Of a stretch of DNA of 64,000 bases, positions 55,031-64,000 are shown in pieces (positions within the stretch are counted from its first letter, which is position 1; each line of letters starts with the position of its first letter). A model generated the notes under the pieces. That model did no database searches and was not told where the DNA came from. It saw nothing but the letters and a program-made list of their open reading frames with translations. The stretch comes from Enoplolaimus lenunculus (taxonomy: Eukaryota > Nematoda > Enoplea > Enoplida > Thoracostomopsidae): positions 1-64,000 of the forward strand of contig JASANG010002804.1 of the NCBI GenBank assembly GCA_030248215.1. The letters are read 5' to 3'. Made by a program: the position numbers and the translations under genes.

Positions 55031-56317
55031 AAAAATTTGCACGTGTCACTAAGGCTTCCACGTAACATCTGCCAAAATACGAACTAATTCCTAAGTTGTA
55101 AAACCACCTGATGCTGTCTTATATTGTACATTTTTAGATCCAGCATACAATACGAGAGTTTTCGACCAAACGGATATTTTAACTAAGTTTAAAACGGTTT
55201 TGCCTTAATCCCAACGACTACACTGTGTGTTCAGCAAAAAACAAGCTAAGTTTCAATGTAGTTTTAGGCTTTTACATCTACATAGACCAGGTCTATTGGC
55301 ACTAAGATCGGCCCTAATATTTTGATATGAACCCGGCCTACTACAGATAAAAGTCAAATAACGTAAATGTTTTCATTTTAGCGAGTGGCCCAAATACCAC
55401 CGGGCCCAAAGGGTACTTGCTCGAAGGCTGAGGTGTTCAGTTCTCGCCTTATATACATGCAGCGGCACACCATCGACCAATTTATACAAACTACATGTAT
55501 CTGCATTTAAATCAAAGCGGTGCCTTTAAATGAAAAGTTAAAGTAACTCAAAAACTATTAGAATAGTTTTTGACAACTGAACTGCAATTTCAAAGTTCAA
55601 AGCTGCCGAATCAAGTATTAAAGAACAAATTATAAGTTAGGTTGTTGAGGTCAATATATTTCAGTCTGGCAGTTGAAATTTTACAATGGATGAAGAGCTA
55701 AATAGAGAGATAAAATTTCAATTGAAAATTTTTAATCTATACTTTGCGCATTGAATATGCCGCGAAACTATGAAAAGAGCTTTCTGCGTTCTGGCCATGC
55801 AAACGAACAAATACACGTATATATGTTTATATATATTTACAAATATTTAATTGGATGACTTAAAGCCAAAATTTCAACGCAAATCGAAAAACTTTCTCGT
55901 TCAACATAAATACGAGTGTGATTGCTTACCATATCAGATCACACAAAATATTAGTCATTATTTGAAAAATAATATACCAACTTTAACAGATTGCATTGGT
56001 CACAGAAGCGTCGTATTCTTAAAGAGTTACCGAAAGTTTAAACCGTATTTAAGCTTCCAAAGACAGATTATTAAAATATTTTTGCCAGTTTATTGACCAA
56101 TGTGACTCGTCGTACTCTCCTGAGAGTCGAAACCGGAAAACAATAAACAGCTGACGAGAAAATTTTGACGTTTGCAAACTTTTACTTTATAGACTAAATT
56201 GCACAAATATGCAAATATTTGAATGAAACCTTTTCTGACATCAATAAACAAATAGCGAGCATTGCGTTTTGGGCATACGAAAACACTTAATTTTACAAAT
56301 ATGGGACCATGTATAGC

Positions 56318-56463
56318 TGACGGCGTAGCAGTAGTATAAGCATATTTCTAGGTCTAAGCCTAAACCTTAAGTGTAATAATAAGCCAATAGCTAATAAGTC
56401 TAGGCCTAAGCCTAAGAAGATTATTTAAGGCATACGCTATTGCAGACCCGTGGAAGAATGGCC
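56318..56463. repeat. TTAGGC-bearing element copy
   Basis: GTAGCAGTAGTATAAGCATA start, GCCTAAGCCTAAGAAG core, TTGCAGACCCGTGGAAGAAT end. Confidence 0.62.
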
Positions 56464-56699
56464 CGCGTCTTAGCTATATATGGGTCCAAAAAGTTATCAA
56501 TTAAAATGATAAAGGTTGGGTTGACCTACTTGAAAAAATAAAATTCAGCAGCAGCAGTAAGGAACGTACTTCGTATCGTATAGTTGAAGGTTCGTACCTG
56601 CAGCCAAAGAAGGGCCACGGAGGTCTCAGTCCTCCCAAAAAATATTGCGACCCTGGCCAATGTTACTTTAAAGGGAGTCCAGGTTTCCGATGAGTCTAT

Positions 56700-56850
56700 A
56701 AAAGAGTAGGTTTGGATTCTTGACTACATTTTTTTGCTTAGGCTCAGGCTTAGGCTTAGGCTTAGGAACTCATTTTTACAACGCTTAGGCTTAGGCTTAG
56801 GAATACGCTTAATCTGCTGTTACGCCCCTTAAAATAACATTGGCCGCGAC
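56700..56850. repeat. TTAGGC-bearing element copy with best hexamer array
   Basis: Four to five consecutive TTAGGC-type hexamers at 56740-56775 and again at 56790-56805, then CTGTTACGCCCCTTAAAATA-ACATTGG. Confidence 0.68.
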
Positions 56851-58540
56851 CCTTATAGAACAGAGTTATAACCAAACGTACTTCTAGCAATTTTAGGGTC
56901 GTTCTAACAGGCAAATATTGTTCGAAGTATACCGAATCACAATAAGCCTACATAGAGACAATCGGTGCTTCTCTTGTGTCTCCGATGCATCCTGTTGACA
57001 TTATATAACCAGAATGCAAAGCATTCCGTTTCCAACGATACCAAACCATTTTACAGGGACGGATTTCGACTTAACCACAATCATAGGCAGATCTGTGTTC
57101 CGGGCTTCCAAATTTTGACCCATTTTTAGATCAAGGACGGACCGTTTTTTCGCGGGACTGCTATATAGTAAGCTTAACCTTTAGACTATTTTTAGGCCTA
57201 GCCTTAAGCTTGGCTTTAGGTATAGGAGTATCTTTACGCTCAGGCTTAGACTGGCTTAGGCTTCAGAATACGCTGATACTTCTGTTACAGCCCTAATCAA
57301 TATACCTATAGGACTGGTAACACCTATGATATAAATTTGTTATGTTTAGGCTTCAGTGATTTTAGCACGAGATACTTTAGTTGCCACAGGCCCCATGGAA
57401 CTACAGGAGCCCTGAACCTCGCAAGAATACTGACCACAGTATTGAACTGCCCCTGCAATTTTATACTGACACCCACAAAACTGTACCTAATTGCAAAAAA
57501 CAGAATTCACTTTAAAGAATAATAATTGAACAAAATTATAGTATTGCTCTAGTTTAAGAGACACAACACAGCCCCGCTTTGGTATCTGAGCGAACCCGAA
57601 TTGAATACAAACGAGAGTGAAAACTATATCAATATAAAGTACCTGAAGCATGCCAAACTGTTTCATAGGCAATTTCAGCCAAAAATTTCACCTCAAAAAA
57701 CGTATTTCTATTTTAGAGTTAATGCAGCGTTATAATAACTTTCCTAGCTCGGCACCATATACGACATATGGTACGGTGAACCAACTGACAACTTTGAAAA
57801 TTGCTACTGGTTAGCCATACAGACCGATGCTTACAGATTGTGACAATTTTGCAACCATTCATGGCAGTTGAAAATTTTAGCTCAACAGGGCAATATATAT
57901 AGAACAGGGCAGTAACAGTAGTATAAGCATATTCCTATGCCTAAGCTTAGACCTTAGCCTAACGGTAAGCGTAAGAATGAGTTTATACTCAAGCCTAATC
58001 GTAAACCTAAGCAAAAAATAGTGTAAAGCTTAAGCTTGCACTATTGCCGTCACACAGGTAAACGTTTCGCTACTGATGTCCACATGAGGCGCACAATGTC
58101 AGCGAAAAAGCCAACAGTTACGACTATTTGAAAATTGAACTAAATTTGTGCACAAGATAATAGAAATCTCTAAAACTCAAGCTATAGAAGCTACAGCAAG
58201 TGCCGGCAAAAACTATAACTATAATTTAATCGGAAGTCAATGTTTTGTCGAACCAAAACATTAGTTCAATGCACTCAGGAGCGGTTAGAAGTGAACCATT
58301 TTTTGGCTGTTGCACACTTCTTCTGAACCCTTTGTTCCAAGTTTAGTACTGGTTTTTAGGAACTTATTTGGTGATAATACAAAAAACTCTATTTCGAAAT
58401 TTTGATAACAAAATGTAACAGAACTCTTTTCGGATGCTTCCTTGGCTGCAGCATTACACTACAGGAGTTAACACAGTCGACAGTCTACGTAGAAACAGCG
58501 AATTCAGATCAGATCTTTTAACTGAGCAGCTGGAAAGCAG

Positions 58541-58613
58541 ACTTACAGAGCGGGGATCGAAGTTCAAGCCTGCAGATCTTTAAGCGAACACTCTATTACG
58601 ACTCCACGCAGCA
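58541..58613 (-). tRNA. tRNA-like core of SINE B (left arm)
   Basis: On the minus strand: GCGTGGAGTCGTAATAGAGT (A-box-like), a TTCGCTTAAAGATCTGCAG anticodon region and an ACTTCGATCCCC B box. Degenerate; a mirrored copy lies at 62511-62582 (+). Confidence 0.45.
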
Positions 58614-59151
58614 TATCTCTCCAACTGCTTTTTTCGTCGACTGTCGACACGTACGCTACCGGCTAGTAAACAACACAATGTGCGTTGCATATATTGCATA
58701 TGCACTATAGGACAAGCATGTCTCACATGCTTTCCAACCACCTGCTCAGGTAAAAATATCACCGTAAACCAGTCAGAAAACATATTTCGCTAAATCAGAA
58801 CCAATTAAGTTACACGCTGCCGTCTAGTAATTGACTTACCTTACAATTTTGTATTTCTGTCGTCATTAACGTATAACCATTACGTAGTGAGTGTGAATTT
58901 GTAGTTTACTATGCTGCGCAAGTAACTCGAGTTTAACTTCAACTAATTTCAATTCATTTGAAATCTCTTTCAAAAAATCGCAGTATTTTAAAGTAATACA
59001 TTCTTGACAGAGAATTTGAAAACTAATCAGCTGGGTTTCGAAATCCTACTTAAGTGTATAAGTTTATATACTTAACGGTTTGCTAAATAATTTATAACTT
59101 TTAGTTTCCGAAAGCGTACTGGAATTAAGTGATAGTCACAGAATGTTATAC

Positions 59152-59284
59152 AGACCCGTAGCCAGGCGGGGGACAGGGGGGTTGAGCCCCCCTGGAAAAT
59201 TTTGGACCAACTAGAAAGTTTTCAACCTTGCTTGTAACCCATATTTTTCAGTTCCCCAAGCAATGTGCGCTGGCTACGAGCCTG
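59152..59284. mobile_element. GTAGCC-family MITE (left arm)
   Basis: CAGACCCGTAGCCAGGCGGG to CGCTGGCTACGAGCCTG; about 133 bp. Confidence 0.75.
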
Positions 59285-59533
59285 ACGTTATAAGCCCCAA
59301 GTTGCTCGGAATAGCAGACTCAAATGTTTACTGGTGAATATCCGCACAAAGACAATACAATAACAAACACTTCAGACAGCCTGCCAGCCAAGCCAATAAC
59401 TCGTTACTTTTCTAAACCTAATCCTCCCAGCCCTACTCAAAATCTTAGCTATATTTCATCCGCTCTTGCGGCTTCACAGCTATTTCCTCAACTGATTACC
59501 TTCGCACATTTTTATTAGACCTGGTAGAAACCA

Positions 59534-61602
59534 ACAATTATGCTTTTATACTAAGTTCCACCTAATTAAGATTGCAGACTGAAGGAACCGCATTGATATA
59601 TGAAGTGTTTAAAGAATATTTAGCTTTTGTTCACTTTCCTCCGCATAGGCTCAGTCTAAAGCTCAAAACATAAGCTTAGATTTGGAAATATACTTGCCTA
59701 TACCTAAACATTTGCCTTTACCACAGCCTAGTGTGCCTAACCTAGGGCCGAGCCTAAACCTGAGCTTCGTTAACCTTGATGAGGAGGAAAGTGTACAAGA
59801 GCAAAAGCCAGTAGTTTTACTTATTCGTCTCATAAACACCCTTTTGTCTCTGGGTTCAAATCAACGCAAGTTTTGAGCTAAGCCAGTCTTAGATAGCTTA
59901 GCCTATGTCTCAAGTTTTCAGAGTGACGTTCTGTGAAAAGTTATTTTTACATTAATAATAAACGGATGAATTTTGATACTAAAATAACATTTTTGAGTTA
60001 TATACATTTTGTTGTGAAAAATCACAAAAACAGAACTGTGATCAAATTTCAGAAAAAAATAATTTCGTTTTTTCAATGAAACATAAATATTTAAAGCGAT
60101 ACGTCTTCTCAAATTGACAACTAAATCCCGTCTATTTGTATTAAAATAATACTATTTATGAACTCAAAATGAAGATAATGTTCATTCATATACCACGTCA
60201 CCGTAACGATCATACTCAGAAGCAAGTTGATTATACTGAGCTGCCACAGAGAAGACGGTGAGGCTGACGGAATGTATAGGTTTAGGCTTTAACCTTAGGG
60301 TTAGGCTTAGGCTTAAACATACTGGACAGGTTTTGTGGTTAATTTGGTATAAAATTTGGCAATTTTAATAATTACAATTCAGTATAACGCTACATGTTGA
60401 CAAAACTTAAATTTTTTATGCCCATTCAAATTTTGGTACCAGCGCACTTCACCCACAAAATTAAGCCTAAGCCTAACACTAAGCATATTCTTAAACCTAT
60501 CTCTCAACTAAATACCAAAGCAAGCCTAAACCTAAGTTTTGCGAATATCAGTAAATTTTTAAAAATGTGCGGTGAAAGTGTACAAAAGCTAAAATTGAAG
60601 TAAACTTGTGATTCACTGGAGATGCGGATAATAATGGGAGCCAGTGAGAGCGCAGTCTTTTGGTTCGTGTATTTAAGGGTCTCCTGAGTTGTGTTCCAAA
60701 AATGTAAGTTGAATGGTGAATTGTAATTGACCCACGTTCCTTCATTAATCTTTTGTTGTTGTTGTTCCACAGAACAAATCTGCCTCAGGAGCAGGTTAAG
60801 TCATGATCCGCCCTGCACCCTGTTTTTCAGAAATATTCCTACAACTTTCTAGTAACGCAAAATCTTCAAATCTAATCAGTCACGTTCACATTTAAACAAG
60901 AGTATTGCGTTCTAAATTTTGTTCAATAAAAACACCGAAACTCGAGTTCAATTCTAAAGTAGTCAGTTTAAACTATTGATTTTTTGACACAATTTTATAA
61001 TCGTTTGAAAACGTTTGCGATGGGATCGATCGAAAAAAAGTCATATGTCCCAAATATTCCTCTCCCCCTCACAAAACTAATGCTACACCACCAGTGGCGG
61101 ATACAAAAATTTCTGACGTGGGCACTAGAGATACGTAATACTGAAGAAAGCATTCAAGCGCATCGGAACGAGAGCCAAGTACTAAGTCTTAACACAAAAT
61201 GTTGGCTTTGATCCGTGCGGACGGCAGTTTCGTGATCGTGCCCCATTTATGCGCCAGCATATACCTTTAAAGCGTTAACATAACGTATCGGTCGAAAAAT
61301 TGTAGAATTAAAACAAAATAATTCACAAGACTCGATACTGAAATAACACAAAACAGGTCAAACCATGCAGCGATTTTGAAAATGGTTAAAATTTAACGGG
61401 AATAATTTTGTAGCTCCAAACCTCAAGGTTGAACTTCTTACCTTTGGAGCACCCCCTCCTATAAATTCTCCAAGTGTCAGAAATGTTCTGTGCTTTAGTT
61501 TACAACAAGTTATGTTTTGAGTTTAGATGAGCTATGGGAGGAAAGGAACAAAGAATATTTATTATATTGGTCTTAGTGATTTATAGGGGTAGTAAGTATT
61601 TT
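59534..61602. other. Spacer between the inverted-repeat arms
   Basis: 2.07 kb of mostly unique sequence with degenerate TTAGGC-type stretches (59650-59780, 60270-60330, 60460-60545) and a transposon-end-like phrase CCAGTGGCGGATACAAAAAT at 61090. No supported gene. Confidence 0.55.
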
Positions 61603-63988
61603 GGTTTCTACCAGGTCTAATAAAAATGTGCGAAGGTAATCAGTTGAGGAAATAGTGTAAAGCAGCAAGAGCGGATGAATATAGCTAAGATTTTGAGTAG
61701 GGCTGGGAGGATTAGGTTTAGAAAAGAACGAGTTATTGGCTTGGCTGGCAGGCTGTCTGAAGTGTTTGTTATTGTATTGTCTTTGTGCGGATATTCACCA
61801 GTAAACATTTGAGTCTGCTATTCCGAGCAACTTGGGGCTTATAACGTCAGGCTCGTAGCCAGCGCACATTGCTTGGGGAACTGAAAAATATGGGTTACAA
61901 GCAAGGTTGAAAACTTTCTAGTTGGTCCAAAATTTTCCAGGGGGGCTCAACCCCCCTGTCCCCCGCCTGGCTACGGGTCTGTATAACATTCTGTGACTAT
62001 CACTTAATTCCAGTACGCTTTCGGAAACTAAAAGTTATAAATTATTTAGCAAACCGTTAAGTATATAAACTTATACACTTAAGTAGGATTTCGAAACCTA
62101 GCTGATTAGTTTTCAAATTCTCTGTCAAGAATGTATTACTTTAAAATACTGCGATTTTTTAAAAGAGATTTCAAATGAATTGAAATTAGTTGAAGTTAAA
62201 CTCGAGTTACTTGCGCAGCATAGTAAACTACAAATTCACACTCACTACGTAATGGTTATACGTTAATGACGACAGAAATACAAAATTGTAAGGTAAGTCA
62301 ATTACTAGACGGCAGCGTGTAACTTAATTGGTTCTGATTTAGCGAAATATGTTTTCTGACTGGTTTACGGTGATATTTTTACCTGAGCAGGTGGCTGGAA
62401 GCAGTGAGACATGCTTGTCCTATAGTGCATATGCAATATATCACGACATTGTGTTGTTTACTAGCCGGTAGCGTACGTGTCGACAGTCGACGAAAAAAGC
62501 AGTTAGAGATATGCTGCGTGGAGTCGTAATAGAGTGTTCGCTTAAAGATCTGCAGGCTTAACTTCGATCCCCGCTCTGTAAGTCTGCTTTCCAGCTGCTC
62601 AGTTAAAAGATCTGATCTGAATTCGCTGTTTCTACGTAGACTGTCGACTGTGTTAACTCCTGTAGTGTAATGCTGCAGCCAAGGAAGCATCCGAAAAGAG
62701 TTCTGTTACATTTTGTTATCAAAATTTCGAAATAGAGTTTTTTGTATTATCACCAAATAAGTTCCTAAAAACCAGTACTAAACTTGGAACAAAGGGTTCA
62801 GAATAAGTGTGCAAGAGCCAAAAAATGGTTCACTTCTAACCGCTCCTGAGTGCATTGAACTAATGTTTTGGTTCGACAAAACATTGACTTCCGATTAAAT
62901 TATAGTTATAATTTTTGCCGGTACTTGCTGTAGCTTCTATAGCTTGAGTTTTAGAGATTTCTATTATCTTGTGCACAAATTTAGTTCAATTTTCAAATAG
63001 TCGTAAGTGTTGGCTTTTTCGCTGACATTGTGCGCCTCATGCGGACATCAGTAGCGAAACGTTTACCTGTGTGACGGCAATAGTGCAAGCTTAAGCTTTA
63101 GACTATTTTTTGCCTAAGGCTTACGCTTAGGCTTAAGTATAAACTCATTCTTACGCTTACCGTTAGGCTAAGGTCTAAACTTAGACATAGGAATATGCAT
63201 ATACTACTGTTACTGGCCTGTTCTATATATTGGCCTGTTGAGCTAAAATTTTCAACTGCCATGAATGGTTGCAAAATTGTCACAATCTGTAAGCATTGGT
63301 CTGTATGGCTAGCCAGTAGCAATTTTTAAAATTGTCAACTGGTTCACCGTACCATATGTCGTATATGGTGCCGAGCTAGGAAAGTTATTATAACGCTGCA
63401 TTAACTCTAAAATAAAGATCGTTTTTTGAGGCTGAAATTTTTGGCTGAAATTGCCTATGAAACATTTGGCATGCTTCAGGTACTTTATATTTGATATAGT
63501 TTTCATCTCTCGTTTTGTATTCAATTCTGGGTTCGCTCAGATACCAAAGCGGGGCTGTGTTGTTGTCTTCTTTAAACTAGAGCAATACTATAATTTTGTT
63601 CAATTATTATTCTTTTAAAGTGAATTCTGTTTTTTGCAATTAGGTACAGTTTTGCTGGGTGTCAGCAGAAATTCAGGGGGCAGTTCAATACTGTGGTCAG
63701 TATTTCTTGCGAGGTTCAGGGCTCCTGTATGTTCCCATGGGGCCTGTGGCAACTAAAGTATCTCGTGCTAAAATCACTCTAAAGCCTAAACATAAACAAA
63801 TTTATATCATAGGTGTTACCAGTCCTATAGGTATATTGATTAGGGCTGTAACAGAAGTATCAGCGTATTCTGAAGCCTAAGCCAGTCCAAGCCTGAGCGT
63901 GAAAGATACTCCTAATACCTAAAGCCAAGCTTAAGCCTAGCCCTAAAAATAGTCTAAAGGTTAAGCTTACTATATAGCAGTCCCGCGC
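61603..63988. repeat. Large inverted repeat, right arm (2.39 kb)
   Basis: Mirror of 57157-59533. It contains a GTAGCC MITE (61848-61981), SINE B with tRNA-like core (62511-62582) and TTAGGC copies (63060-63200 and 63850-63985). The match to the left arm stops at GCAGTCCCGCG, where a poly-C run begins and continues to the window end. Confidence 0.88.
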
Positions 63989-64000
63989 CCCCCCCCCCCC
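63988..64000. other. Poly-C run at window edge
   Basis: About 13 C in a row directly after the repeat element's GTCCCGCG. It replaces the AAAAAACGGTCC expected from other copies; possibly a contig-end artefact. Confidence 0.6.

Larger units (their letters stand above)
53679..57122. other. Non-coding region before the large inverted repeat
   Basis: A dispersed TTAGTACTCAAAGTGCGTTTAG unit (54311-54420), a 24-bp minisatellite (54931-55030) and TTAGGC-bearing copies (56318-56463 and 56700-56850). No supported exon. Confidence 0.45.
57157..59533. repeat. Large inverted repeat, left arm (2.38 kb)
   Basis: Reverse-complementary to 61603-63988 over its whole length with a few percent difference, mostly single-base changes and small indels. 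It contains TTAGGC-element copies (57157-57296, 57910-58070), SINE B (58440-58790) and a GTAGCC MITE (59152-59284), all mirrored in the other arm. No coding sequence recognised. Confidence 0.88.

Noticed and set aside
56700-56850. TTAGGC runs as an interstitial telomere scar or chromosome end
   Set aside because: The hexamers are short, degenerate, scattered, and lie within units with shared non-telomeric ends.
62379-62690. 103-residue open frame in the right arm
   Set aside because: It covers the SINE B copy, and the mirrored left arm does not keep the frame.

Overview
The window looks like nuclear DNA of a nematode. Exon ends carry TTTTCAG-type acceptors, and an insulin-like gene has the nematode-style B-chain start (LCPPGG) and A-chain knot. 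TTAGGC-type hexamers, the nematode telomere unit, are scattered through it, although here they sit inside dispersed repeats. Long introns, several SINE families and many small DNA transposons suggest a repeat-rich genome, perhaps outside the compact rhabditids. That placement is inference.

Layout. (1) 1-1093: a tRNA-derived SINE cut by the window edge, then the last coding exon (521-1093, + strand) of an unrecognised gene whose body lies to the left. (2) 2545-37017, minus strand: one large INF2-type formin gene. I resolved 15 coding exons, and all their intron phases agree. Read 5' to 3' they give an Asn-rich segment, the end of the FH3 region, a short FH1, a complete FH2 actin-assembly domain, a charged linker, and a very long Ser/Thr-rich tail of about 1,650 residues. 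The GBD and first part of FH3 were not found. (3) 25684-26643, + strand: a two-exon insulin-like peptide gene (signal peptide, B chain, C-peptide with a polyglutamine run, A chain) lying inside the 9.2-kb FH2 intron of the formin, on the opposite strand. (4) 37018-64000: about 27 kb with no exon I can support. It is filled with MITEs, TTAGGC-bearing elements, tRNA-derived sequences, a pair of 190-bp direct repeats, and a large inverted repeat (arms 57157-59533 and 61603-63988) that ends in a poly-C run at the window edge.

The formin and the unknown + strand gene converge tail to tail across about 1.45 kb. The insulin gene is the most interesting locus: nested, antisense to its host gene, and with an expandable CAA tract in the C-peptide. 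No bacterial-type features, CRISPR arrays, rRNA genes or intact transposase genes were seen.
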